A stretch of 64,000 nt of DNA. Origin: Pseudomonas protegens (GTDB taxonomy: Bacteria; Pseudomonadota; Gammaproteobacteria; Pseudomonadales; Pseudomonadaceae). Shown here in pieces: positions 44,391 through 52,634 of this stretch; positions within the stretch are counted from its first letter, which is position 1, and every line of letters starts with the position of its first letter. The stretch is from NCBI RefSeq assembly GCF_003363755.1, contig NZ_CP031396.1, positions 6,170,501 through 6,234,500 of the forward strand, written 5' to 3'. A program made the position numbers and the translations under genes. The notes beneath the pieces were generated by a model. The model was not told the DNA's origin. It ran no database searches and saw only the letters and a program-made list of their open reading frames with translations.

Positions 44391-44567
44391 CTAGACTCTG
44401 TACGAAAAGTTTCAAGACGAAGGTCAGGCAAGGCGAAAACGGTCGAGGAACGGCCGGGGTCGCGTTCGACTTTACGGGGTGTAAATGAGCCTTCCGATCG
44501 GACTCGCGCACGAGGCCGTTTTCCACGCAGCATCACCGAGTATCAAGGCTCTTCGTACAAAGCCTAG
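44391..44567. mobile_element. MITE-like element with 15-bp terminal inverted repeats and CTAG target site
   Basis: 177 bp including CTAG at both ends (44391-44394 and 44564-44567), which suits a 4-bp target duplication. Inside these the ends are ACTCTGTACGAAAAG (44395-44409) and, on the other strand, GCTTTGTACGAAGAG (44563-44549): 12 of 15 matches. The interior has no transposase frame but has further self-complementary stretches (GGCGAAAACGG against CCGTTTTCC). A YTAR-type target is typical of IS5-family elements, so a parent of that family is likely (inference). Confidence 0.65.
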
Positions 44568-44998
44568 GGATCGACCGACTCTGCCTGGTGCCGTACCACC
44601 GGCGCTGCATGGCTGGCTGGCAGGTGAGGGGATGCTTGCGTCGCTCCCCGCTCAACGATCTTCATCGCCCGTACATCGCAGCCCAGGTTCGAACAGATGT
44701 AGTCGAATGCCTTGACCGGGTCGCAGGTTGTGCCGCAGGTAAAGATGTCGAGAAACAGCGCGCCATGCTCGGGGTAGGTGTGGAAGGAGGCATGGGACTC
44801 CTCCAGCATCACCAGGACCGTTGCGCCTTGTGGCTCGAAGCGTTTTGTCAGCGTGCCACATACCGTCGCGCCGGCTTCGGCGGAAGCGGCACACAGCAGT
44901 TGAGTCAAGGCATCCAGGTCATTGAGCTTTTCGGGGGCGATCTGATAGAGCTCGCCCAGCGTGTGCCTGCCAAAAAAAGCATTGGCGTTCGGGTTCAT
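44564..44998 (-). CDS. speD: S-adenosylmethionine decarboxylase proenzyme
   Basis: 144 residues from the ATG at 44998. Self-cleaving pyruvoyl enzyme yielding decarboxylated SAM for spermidine or related synthesis. The processing site is Glu67-Ser68 in LEESHASFHTYPEHG. His73 and Cys88 (in DIFTCGTTCDP) fall at +5 and +20 from the serine, exactly as Ser63/His68/Cys83 in the prokaryotic class, so it should process. The C-terminal ~30 residues (RGATQASPHLPASHAAPVVR...) are low complexity, and the TAG stop is part of the CTAG at the MITE end, so the tail may be altered by the insertion. Confidence 0.92.
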   Translation of the reverse strand: MNPNANAFFGRHTLGELYQIAPEKLNDLDALTQLLCAASAEAGATVCGTLTKRFEPQGATVLVMLEESHASFHTYPEHGALFLDIFTCGTTCDPVKAFDYICSNLGCDVRAMKIVERGATQASPHLPASHAAPVVRHQAESVDP

Positions 44999-45590
44999 AG
45001 GACTTCCCTGTTTCGACACCAGTACGGATGGCGCGGGTCGGTGAGTGACAGGCTGCGCAGGCCTGATTGCAGGCGCCGATGATGGGATAGCCGGTACTCG
45101 ATTTCCAGGCAAATTGCCGGCGGGTTATTTGAGTATGTAAGAGGTTGATACCAATTGTTTCGCAGGCCCTGGCGGAGCGATCAGCACCTGGCGCGCAGGC
45201 CCCGAGGCAAGGCGGCGCACGGCACCGGCAATGATTCATGGGCCTTGATCAACTCACTCATCGGTTCAGCTATCGCCATCGGCAGGCGTCGCCGTGCTGT
45301 CCGGGGGCGAATCTGTTCCTTTATTAGTTTCTGGAAATATCGATTCATACTCGGATTGATTTTGTTACAAGTCTGAAATTATTTTCGGAGTTCTTTGTTT
45401 GATGTCGGTGTTAGCTTGTTTTCGCTGCTGTTCCGGCTGTGCCTGGTAGTTGTGGGTCTCAAACTTTGTCGGTTGGTTTTCGAATGGCGTCGCAATAGCG
45501 CTTCTTATACGTCGCTGCTGTTTGAAATGTTGTTCTGCAATGTTGATGAAAGTTTATCTGGTTGAACTTTAGTGTCGGAGGTGGGTGATC
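44999..45590. other. AT-rich divergent promoter region before the biosynthetic operon
   Basis: 592 bp between speD and the first biosynthetic gene. The last ~260 bp (about 45320-45580) are clearly AT-richer than the neighbouring genes, with TTGTTACAAGTCTGAAATTA near 45363 among possible promoter-like stretches that I cannot rank. GGAGGTG at 45578-45584 is the ribosome site of the first gene. No regulator gene or small RNA is recognised. Confidence 0.55.
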
Positions 45591-47090
45591 ATGGAAGATC
45601 AGAAGTTGAAATTGTTGGTCTTCGGTATCGACGGGGCGTCCCATGCTGTCCTCCAGCAACTGATGGCTCGGGGATTGCTGCCGAACTTCAGCGCACTGCG
45701 CCGGCGCGCCTCCCATGGGGTACTGCAATCGACCTTCCCACCGCACACGGCACCGGGCTGGGCCTCCATGTTTACCGGGGTTTCTCCGGGTGAACACGGG
45801 ATCTACCAGTTCTGGTCGACCCAGTCTGTGGACTATCGTTTCCGGGCAATGAACGCTGCCGACTATGGGCGTGAACCCTGCTGGCTGACCCTGGAACGCC
45901 AGGGGCTGAAAGTCGGTGCCTACAATATCCCCATGACTCATCCGCCGGCAGATCTTCAGGGCGGCTATATGATCAGCTGGCCATTGGCCAAAACCCTGAG
46001 ATATACCTCGCCCGCCAACTTGATGCATGAGTTGATGCAGGCGGGACTGCACTATCACTCAGACATTGTCACTATGTATCGCGGTCAGGAAGACTACTGT
46101 GAGCAGGCGCGAAAGTTTATCAAGGGGCGTGCCGATACTTGCTGTTTTCTGCAGCGGACCCGACCAGTGGATGCACTGTTTGTAGTCTTCACCGAAGTTG
46201 ATCGTGTCAGTCACTATTATTGGGGCGATCACTCGGCGCCAAGTTCAGTAGTGGAACAGTGTTATATCGATATTGATCAGGCGCTGGGCACGGTATTGAC
46301 CCTGGCCGATGACGACACCCTGGTGGTGGTGGCTTCCGACCATGGCTTTGGCCTGTGTGAAGCGGACTTCAGCGTGCACGAGTTCCTCGAACAACAGGGC
46401 CTGCTGGCGACCCGCTATGAACTCCAGGACTCGGGCGCCGAGGCCTCCCACGACGACCCGGGGGCGCGTTCCTGGTTCGACGCCCCCGGAAGCTACCGAC
46501 GTGTGGTGGATTGGTCGCGCACCGAGTTCTACATGCCCACCCCTGGCTGCTTCGGTGTCAATGCCAATCTGATGGGGCGCGAGGCCCAGGGGGTGCTGCG
46601 CGCCGAGCAGTTGCCGGAGGCCGAAGCGCGTTTGCAGCAAGCCCTGGCGCAGGTGCTCGACGAACAGGGGCGCCCCTGGTTCACGCTGGTCAAGGCCGAT
46701 CAGGTGTATGCCGGCGCACGCCTGCAGGACGCTCCCGACTACCTGCTGATCCCCAGGGATTTCAGCGTCATGCCGACGCCGGCACTCACCGGCCGGGTCT
46801 GGAGTACACCGGCCCAGCGTGGCGTGCATCGGCCCGACGGCATCGTGTTTATCCGTGGCTCGACCTTTCCCGAGGACGCCGCGCTGCAAGCGCGGATCGA
46901 AGACATCTACCCGACGATCCTGGCCCATCTGGGGCTGCCGGTCCCTGAAGGGCTGGAAGGCCACTGGTTGCTGGAACCGGCCCACGAGCCGCAGCGCGAG
47001 CCCGGCCGCAAAGGCTGTGGCGGGCAACGAATGAGTGAAGAAGAACAGCGCTTCATGGACAGCCAATTACAACAAATTGGGTATTTTTAA
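45591..47090 (+). CDS. Alkaline-phosphatase-superfamily phosphodiesterase/pyrophosphatase
   Basis: 499 residues from the ATG at 45591, six bases after GGAGGTG; a GTG six bases earlier is less well placed. The nucleotide pyrophosphatase/phosphodiesterase-type core is complete: metal Asp14 (FGIDGAS), nucleophile Thr53 (PPHTAPGWASMFTG), FTEVDRVSHYYW with the next Asp/His ligands, VVASDHGFG, and the C-terminal RGVHRPDGIVFIRG histidine. No signal peptide, so it acts in the cytoplasm. It could hydrolyse a phosphodiester, nucleotide-linked or sulfate ester intermediate. First gene of the operon; the stop overlaps the next start (TAATG). Confidence 0.82.
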   Translation: MEDQKLKLLVFGIDGASHAVLQQLMARGLLPNFSALRRRASHGVLQSTFPPHTAPGWASMFTGVSPGEHGIYQFWSTQSVDYRFRAMNAADYGREPCWLTLERQGLKVGAYNIPMTHPPADLQGGYMISWPLAKTLRYTSPANLMHELMQAGLHYHSDIVTMYRGQEDYCEQARKFIKGRADTCCFLQRTRPVDALFVVFTEVDRVSHYYWGDHSAPSSVVEQCYIDIDQALGTVLTLADDDTLVVVASDHGFGLCEADFSVHEFLEQQGLLATRYELQDSGAEASHDDPGARSWFDAPGSYRRVVDWSRTEFYMPTPGCFGVNANLMGREAQGVLRAEQLPEAEARLQQALAQVLDEQGRPWFTLVKADQVYAGARLQDAPDYLLIPRDFSVMPTPALTGRVWSTPAQRGVHRPDGIVFIRGSTFPEDAALQARIEDIYPTILAHLGLPVPEGLEGHWLLEPAHEPQREPGRKGCGGQRMSEEEQRFMDSQLQQIGYF

Positions 47091-48904
47091 TGGAAACCGT
47101 GCAGTTCACCAACGCCGCCGACGGGTTGATTCCGCTCGCCAACCTGGCTGAGCCGATCGACGCGCCACCGACCAATCCGCTGCATTCCACTGTCGACTTC
47201 CGCAAGCCGCAGCCGATGCGCGTGTGCTTTCCGGTGTTGCTCGATGGCGACCTGGTGATGAGTTCCGAACACCTGGGCGTCAGTTACCTGGTGTCGATCC
47301 TGCGGGACCTGGGAGCCGAGTGCCAGGTGGTCGAGGTCAAGTCGATCCAGCACGGCGACGAGATTGCCATTGCTGAAGTGGTGGCCTTCAAGCCCGACCT
47401 CATTGGTTTCTCCCTGACCACGGTCACCGTCAGTCATGCCACCGCTTTCGGTTCGGCATTGCGTGCGGCCCTGCCCGAGCAGGTGGCGTTTCTGGCCGGT
47501 GGCCCGCTGGCCACCTTCCTGGGCTCCAAGTTGCTGAGCAACCCCAACTGGAGCTTCCTTGACGCCCTGGTGCGCGGTGAGGGCGACGTGCCGCTGGTGC
47601 GCTACGTCGAGGCCTTCTGGGATCACGGCGACTACGCCCGGGTGCCGAGCCTGAGCTGGCGCGAGGAGGGCGGGTTCGTCATCGACAACCCCATTGGCAA
47701 GCCGGTGCCGGAGCTGGACATGCTGCCTGAGCCGGCGCGGGATCAGTTCGAGCTCAACAGTGGCAAGCTGCCCTACCTGCGCCTGGCCACCACCCGTGGC
47801 TGCACTGCGCGCTGCACCTTCTGCAACGCGCCTCACGCCGGCAACAAGATCAACCCCGGCAAGCTCTGGCGGGCCAGGACCCCGGACAATATCGTCGATG
47901 AAATCGAGCGGCTTTATCACAAGTACAACTTCAACACCTTCGACTTCGTCGACTCGACCTTCGAAGACCCGGGCGGTGCGCCGTTCGCCAAGCAGCGGAT
48001 TGCCGACATCGCCCAGGGCGTGCTCGATCGTGGGCTGAAGATCTATTACAACTGCTGCATGCAGGCCAAGAACTGGCACCCCGAAGACCAGCCGCTGCTG
48101 GACCTGCTGTACCGCTCCGGCCTGGAGAAGGTGCTGATCGGCATCGAGTCGGGTTCACAGATCGGCCTGGACCGCTGGAAGAAGAAGTCCACGGTCGAGG
48201 ACAACAAGCGGGCCATCGAGCTGGTGCGTGGTGCCGGCATCTACGTGGCCTTCGGATTCATTGCCTATCACCCCTGGTCGACCTTCCAGGAGATCCGTGA
48301 CAACAACCTCTTCCTGCGCGAATACATGGGCTACAACCTGCGCCGCTACACCGTGCGCCTGGAGCTCTATCCCGGGGCGGAGGCGGTCGAGACCCTGCGC
48401 GCCGAGGGCAAGCTGCATGACGACTTCGATGTGTCGCTCAATGCCCTGAGCTACGACTTCGAAGACCCGCGAGTGCGTCAGTTGTCGACCATCAGTGCCT
48501 TGCTCTACGGCGAGAAGTACGCCTCGGAAATGGTCATCGAAAAGGAACCGGCGGTGTTCGAGTTCGAGACCTACGACATTGTCATGCACACCTTCATGTC
48601 GCGCTTGCGGCGTGCGGTGCTCGGCGACGCCCGGGGCATGGCGATTCTCGAAGCCGGCGAAGCCAAGGCCGCCGAATTGCGCCGGCTCATGAGCGATTTC
48701 AACTATGCGCTGATTTCCGAGATGACCGACCTGGCCGAGCAGGGGACCCTCGACGAGGCCTATGCCCATGAACGGCGACCCCAGGTCGAGCAGTTCTACC
48801 GGGTCAAGCTCGGCGAGCTGCGCCAGGTCCAGTTGGGTATCAGCATGCAACTCCACCGCGCCGGGCTGAGCCTGCGCGACATCCAGTTCAGCAAAGGGGC
48901 TTGA
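47090..48904 (+). CDS. B12-binding-type radical SAM enzyme
   Basis: 604 residues. About 40-175 is a cobalamin-binding-type Rossmann fold (MRVCFPVLLDGDLVMSSEHLGVSYL..., FKPDLIGFSLTTVTVSHA) without a DxHxxG motif, as in many class B methylases that bind B12 base-off without histidine. The 4Fe-4S radical SAM motif CX3CX2C is Cys238, Cys242 and Cys245 (TTRGCTARCTFCNAP), followed by VDSTFEDPGG and LIGIESGSQIGLD. Such enzymes methylate or rearrange unactivated carbons. The C-terminal ~170 residues are helical and specific. Its start overlaps the preceding stop codon. Confidence 0.88.
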   Translation: METVQFTNAADGLIPLANLAEPIDAPPTNPLHSTVDFRKPQPMRVCFPVLLDGDLVMSSEHLGVSYLVSILRDLGAECQVVEVKSIQHGDEIAIAEVVAFKPDLIGFSLTTVTVSHATAFGSALRAALPEQVAFLAGGPLATFLGSKLLSNPNWSFLDALVRGEGDVPLVRYVEAFWDHGDYARVPSLSWREEGGFVIDNPIGKPVPELDMLPEPARDQFELNSGKLPYLRLATTRGCTARCTFCNAPHAGNKINPGKLWRARTPDNIVDEIERLYHKYNFNTFDFVDSTFEDPGGAPFAKQRIADIAQGVLDRGLKIYYNCCMQAKNWHPEDQPLLDLLYRSGLEKVLIGIESGSQIGLDRWKKKSTVEDNKRAIELVRGAGIYVAFGFIAYHPWSTFQEIRDNNLFLREYMGYNLRRYTVRLELYPGAEAVETLRAEGKLHDDFDVSLNALSYDFEDPRVRQLSTISALLYGEKYASEMVIEKEPAVFEFETYDIVMHTFMSRLRRAVLGDARGMAILEAGEAKAAELRRLMSDFNYALISEMTDLAEQGTLDEAYAHERRPQVEQFYRVKLGELRQVQLGISMQLHRAGLSLRDIQFSKGA

Positions 48905-48907
48905 GCC

Positions 48908-50035
48908 ATGACGAATGCCGAACCGGTGAACTTTCTCGGTCACAGCCAGTTGCTGGGCAATGACCTGGTCATCAACGAGGACTCCTGCAACCTGGGGTGC
49001 ACCTACTGCCTGACCGGGCAGAGCAACATGAAGTCGTCCCACGAAGGCAAGCTGATCTTCCAGCCGCCGGTGCACGACGTCTACAGCCAAGACAGTGACC
49101 TGGGCCGGCGTCTGCAGACCATCGTCGAGCGGGTCAACCGCACCTTCAAGCCACCGCTGCTGAAACTCACCGGCGGCGAGATTTTCATCATCAAGGGCAT
49201 CATGAGCTTCATCGAGAGCATGTCGCCCCTGCATGAAGTGCTGATTGTACAGACCAACGGCCTGCCGTTGACCCGGGACAAAGTGCGGCGCCTGGCCCAA
49301 CTGGGCAATGTCGTGGTGCAGATCTCACTCGACAGCAGCAACTATCAGGGCAACAGCTATCGGGTCCTGTCGCCACGCATCCACGAGATGATCATGGAGC
49401 GTATCGCGATGGTCCTGGAGGCCGGCCTGCCGCTGGAAGTCTACGGCGTGCTCAATGACCGCAGTGCGCCGTATCTGCGCGAGTTCGTGGAGTGGTGCTC
49501 CGGGTTTGCAGACAACCCGCCGCAGCTGTTTCCGTTCCCCGTCCGCGGCCCGGACAGCGAGAAGTTCAAGGTGCGCCCCGAGCAGTATCCCTTCATCGAC
49601 GCGTTGTTCGAGCTGCGCGAGCGTTACCCGCAGATCCTGCCACCCAAGGCCTACCTGGACCGCCTCAGTTCGTTCTATCACCAGGGGCGGCGCACCTGGC
49701 GCTGTCACCTGCCGCGCCTGGTGCTGTCGACCTTCAGCGACGGCGTGGCCACGCCCTGTCCGAACATCTGGTTCCACAACATGGGCAACGTGCTGGAGCA
49801 GGACTGGAACAAGGCTCTGGCGCCGGTGAACCGCTCACCGTTCTATCAGTTGCTGCTGGCTGAACGACCACGGCTGGATGCCTGCAAGGGGTGCTTCACG
49901 CCCTGGGACACCCTGAGCCTGTATTTCGAAGACGCTATCAGCCTGGACGAGTTGTGCCGTGCGCCTTCCTACGCGCCCCAGGCCGTCAGGAACCTGCTCG
50001 AACAAGCCAAGGAAGCGTATCAACATGGCGCCTGA
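48908..50035 (+). CDS. Radical SAM enzyme with C-terminal auxiliary-cluster-like cysteines
   Basis: 375 residues. The 4Fe-4S motif is Cys27, Cys31 and Cys34 (EDSCNLGCTYCLTG). TGGEIFIIKG is the GGE SAM-binding motif and SLDSSNYQ follows. C-terminal cysteines in WRCHLPRL, ATPCPNIWFHNMGNVLEQDWN and LDACKGCFTPWD resemble SPASM/twitch domains that bind extra Fe-S clusters, so an oxidative or coupling reaction on a peptide- or carrier-bound substrate is plausible (inference). It starts 3 bp after the B12-type radical SAM gene and overlaps the ligase gene by 11 bp. Confidence 0.88.
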   Translation: MTNAEPVNFLGHSQLLGNDLVINEDSCNLGCTYCLTGQSNMKSSHEGKLIFQPPVHDVYSQDSDLGRRLQTIVERVNRTFKPPLLKLTGGEIFIIKGIMSFIESMSPLHEVLIVQTNGLPLTRDKVRRLAQLGNVVVQISLDSSNYQGNSYRVLSPRIHEMIMERIAMVLEAGLPLEVYGVLNDRSAPYLREFVEWCSGFADNPPQLFPFPVRGPDSEKFKVRPEQYPFIDALFELRERYPQILPPKAYLDRLSSFYHQGRRTWRCHLPRLVLSTFSDGVATPCPNIWFHNMGNVLEQDWNKALAPVNRSPFYQLLLAERPRLDACKGCFTPWDTLSLYFEDAISLDELCRAPSYAPQAVRNLLEQAKEAYQHGA

Positions 50036-52256
50036 GTCACGGACCGATGACCGCTGGTTTGCCCAACTGAGCGCGGGGCCGGTACTGGCTTCGCTGCCGG
50101 CAACCCGGCGCAGTGAGTGGGCCCGGCAGCTTGGTGAACTGGCCAGCAGCGGCCAGCAGCGCCTGCTGCTGGTGTTCGACAGTACGCTTGAGCATGCCGC
50201 GCTGTTGCTGGTGCTGCTGGAGCAGGGCTTGTCGCCGTTGCTGGTGGCCAGCGATGCCAAGCCCCAGGAACTGCAGCGCTATGCCGCCCAGGGGGCGATC
50301 AGCCACAGCGTCCATCTGGAGCAGGGCGAACTGCGGGTGACATCGCTTGAGCCTGGCGCTGCACTGCCTGGCGATCCGGCAGTGCAGCCACACCGGCGTG
50401 GCATCTATCTGCTGACGTCGGGCACCACGGGGGAACCGTCGCTGGTTTTTCGCGACCTGCACAGCTGGCGCGACGAAGGCTTGCGCTATTGCCGGCTGTT
50501 GCAACTGAGCCACGAGGACCGGGTACTGTTCATTGCCCCGGTGTATCACGCCTATGCACTGGGCTGGTTGTGGGGCGCGTTGCTGGCCGGGTCCCAGGTG
50601 GAAATCTGCAAGCCCACGGAACTGGGGGCGGCGCTGCAGGCGCTGCGTCTGCGCGCCAGCCATTGCGTGGTCACGCCGATGCTGGCGACCCTGATGGCCC
50701 AGCGGGTTGGCCAGGGTGAGCGTCCGCCCCAGCTCAAGGTGGTGATGTCCGGCGCCGGCCCGGTGGACGGACAGCTCGACCAGCAATTCCAGCAGGCCTT
50801 CGGCATCGGACTGTCGCGCAACTATGGCAGTACCGAAAGCGGTGCCGTGTTTGCCGGCGTCGCGCCATTGCCGCCGTTGTCCATCGGCTTTCCCATGCCG
50901 GGGATCGAAGTCGTGGAGCCGGCGGCGGGTCAGCCGTTTGCCCTCAAGGTGCGATTGGAGGATGGCCGCCTTTACGACACCGGCGACATCGCCGAACAGA
51001 GTCCGGCCGGCTACAGCATTGTCGGTCGTGAAAGCAGTGCGATCCGTCGGGGCGAACGCTGGATTTCGCCGTTCGAGATTGAATCGGTACTGACCAGCCA
51101 CCCCGACGTACTGGATTGCTCGGTGCGGGCAGTGAAGTCGGCCCGGGCAGGCAACGACCATATTTTCGCCTTCGTGGTCTGGAGTGCCGAGCGGCCCTGG
51201 AACCCGGGACTGCTGCGCGAATACTGTCAGGCGAACCTGGCTTCGGCCAAGGTCCCCGACCGCTTCGAGCGCACGGCATTGATTGCTCGTAGCAGTAATG
51301 GCAAGCCGCTGCTCAGTCGCCGCTACCGCCCGGCTGCCAGCCGGGTATTGCTCGACGCGGCCCACGCTTACAAGCGTTCGCAATTGCTGTTGGCATTGTG
51401 GGATTGCGGCGCCTTGCAACTCAGTGCCCAGGGCTTGAGCGTCGATCAGATTGCCCAGCGTACCGGGCTGCATGCGCAGACTCTGGCGGTGGCCTTCGAC
51501 ACCGCCCAGGCCAACGGATTGGTGCAGGAAGCCGCAGGCGTCGAGGCGCATGCGCAGGACCTTGAGGCCCTGGCTCCGGTGCTCGATCTGGAAGCTTTCA
51601 ACAACCGCCACTGGAACCGTCTGGACGAGCTGCTGGCGGTGCTGCATGACGGCCTCGACCGGCGCGCTTTCGAGCAGAGTCCCAAGCATCCGCAATTGCT
51701 TCGGCGCTACCAGCGCGCAGTGTCCGGGGCGGACAAGCAACTGGCTGCGCAACTGACCTGGCGCAAGGCCTTGCTCCACACGACGGGCGCCATTCGCCTG
51801 CTCGATGTCTGTGCCACCGGCGCGGTGTACACCCAGGCGTTGCTTGGTCGCCGACGCCTTGACTGCAACGCCAGCCGGATCGTGCCACTGGGGGGGCTCA
51901 ACCCTGTGGCGGCGGATATTCCGGTGCACAGCCGGGAGACATTGGCCGAGCTCGATGAGTGCCGGTTCGACGTCATCGTGCTCGACAACACCTTGCACCA
52001 GCCCAGCGTAGCCCAGGCCCTGCCTGCCTTGCTGGAGCGCCTGGGGGCAGGTGGCCGGCTGATCATTGACGAGATTTTCTTTTGCGACACGGCCTCGGCA
52101 GCTGTCGGCGTGGATTGGCTGACCCATGGCGGCTGCCAGTACCCGAGGCAGGACGAGGTGGTTGCGGCGCTGGCGCGCCTGGGGTTCGTCGGCGAGCAAA
52201 TCTGGCGCCGCGAATCGATGATTTATCAATGCACGATGTTATTCAGCAGGAGCTAG
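50025..52256 (+). CDS. Acyl-AMP ligase fused to methyltransferase-like domain
   Basis: 743 residues from the ATG at 50025 (AAGGAAG at 50009-50015). Residues ~1-440 are an ANL-family ligase with a short N-terminal lobe: A3 loop YLLTSGTTGEPS (128-139), YHAYALGWLWGALLAG, NYGSTESGAVFAG, YDTGDIAE and a catalytic lysine in SSNGKP. Residues ~450-530 look like a winged helix (IAQRTGLHAQTLAVAFDTAQANGLV), and ~580-743 are a class I methyltransferase-like fold whose SAM motif has degenerated (LDVCATGAVYTQALL instead of DxGxGxG). The ligase probably loads the adjacent carrier protein. Whether the methyltransferase part is active is doubtful. Confidence 0.83.
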   Translation: MAPESRTDDRWFAQLSAGPVLASLPATRRSEWARQLGELASSGQQRLLLVFDSTLEHAALLLVLLEQGLSPLLVASDAKPQELQRYAAQGAISHSVHLEQGELRVTSLEPGAALPGDPAVQPHRRGIYLLTSGTTGEPSLVFRDLHSWRDEGLRYCRLLQLSHEDRVLFIAPVYHAYALGWLWGALLAGSQVEICKPTELGAALQALRLRASHCVVTPMLATLMAQRVGQGERPPQLKVVMSGAGPVDGQLDQQFQQAFGIGLSRNYGSTESGAVFAGVAPLPPLSIGFPMPGIEVVEPAAGQPFALKVRLEDGRLYDTGDIAEQSPAGYSIVGRESSAIRRGERWISPFEIESVLTSHPDVLDCSVRAVKSARAGNDHIFAFVVWSAERPWNPGLLREYCQANLASAKVPDRFERTALIARSSNGKPLLSRRYRPAASRVLLDAAHAYKRSQLLLALWDCGALQLSAQGLSVDQIAQRTGLHAQTLAVAFDTAQANGLVQEAAGVEAHAQDLEALAPVLDLEAFNNRHWNRLDELLAVLHDGLDRRAFEQSPKHPQLLRRYQRAVSGADKQLAAQLTWRKALLHTTGAIRLLDVCATGAVYTQALLGRRRLDCNASRIVPLGGLNPVAADIPVHSRETLAELDECRFDVIVLDNTLHQPSVAQALPALLERLGAGGRLIIDEIFFCDTASAAVGVDWLTHGGCQYPRQDEVVAALARLGFVGEQIWRRESMIYQCTMLFSRS

Positions 52257-52259
52257 AAA

Positions 52260-52514
52260 ATGACCGATACCGACCGCTTGATCAAAGTGTTCTCCAGCAC
52301 CGTGGGCCGTGAGCTGAGCCGCGAAGACCTTTCGGGGGGCGACCTGATCGGCACCCTGGGCCTGAACTCGATCGACGCCTTGCAGTTGCTGATCCAGGTG
52401 GAAACCGAGTTCGGCTTTTCCATCGAGGACAACGAGCTGTCCATTGAACTGGTCAACTCGCTGGAGCGCCTGGAAGCCTTCGTCGCCGACAAGACCCAGG
52501 CCCGGGTCGTCTGA
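52260..52514 (+). CDS. Acyl carrier protein
   Basis: 84 residues, acidic, four-helix carrier fold. The phosphopantetheine serine is Ser37 in LGLNSIDALQLL. It follows the ligase gene by 3 bp with AGGAG upstream, so it is the likely acceptor of the ligase's acyl group. A 120-bp gap with two strong hairpins follows, the only such gap inside the operon. Confidence 0.9.
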   Translation: MTDTDRLIKVFSSTVGRELSREDLSGGDLIGTLGLNSIDALQLLIQVETEFGFSIEDNELSIELVNSLERLEAFVADKTQARVV

Positions 52515-52545
52515 GGACGATGACGGCATGTGTCTCTTTGCCAAC

Positions 52546-52606
52546 GTCGGCCGCGCGCTTTGCAGTGCGCGCCGACCTGGGCGGCCCGGCGCCCGCCGGG
52601 CCGCCC
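52546..52606 (+). promoter_or_regulatory. Two tandem GC-rich hairpins in the ACP-PLP enzyme gap
   Basis: First hairpin 52546-52576: arms GTCGGC-CGCGCGC and GTGCGCG-CCGAC around TTTGCA. Second 52579-52606: perfect 12-bp stem, GGGCGGCCCGGC against GCCGGGCCGCCC with loop GCCC. No T tract follows, so these are not standard terminators; an mRNA processing or attenuation element setting the expression ratio between ACP and downstream genes is possible. Confidence 0.5.
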
Positions 52607-52634
52607 GGAAGAACCGAACGACGAGGGAATTCGT

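Noticed and set aside
50037..52229. A 730-codon open frame antisense to the acyl-AMP ligase gene
   Set aside because: No protein motifs, and the plus strand carries a well-conserved ligase with a ribosome site; a GC-skew shadow.
52530..52634. An N-terminal extension of the PLP enzyme to 476 residues
   Set aside because: The extension would be encoded by the two hairpins and has no ribosome site or PLP-family features; GTG at 52635 is better placed.
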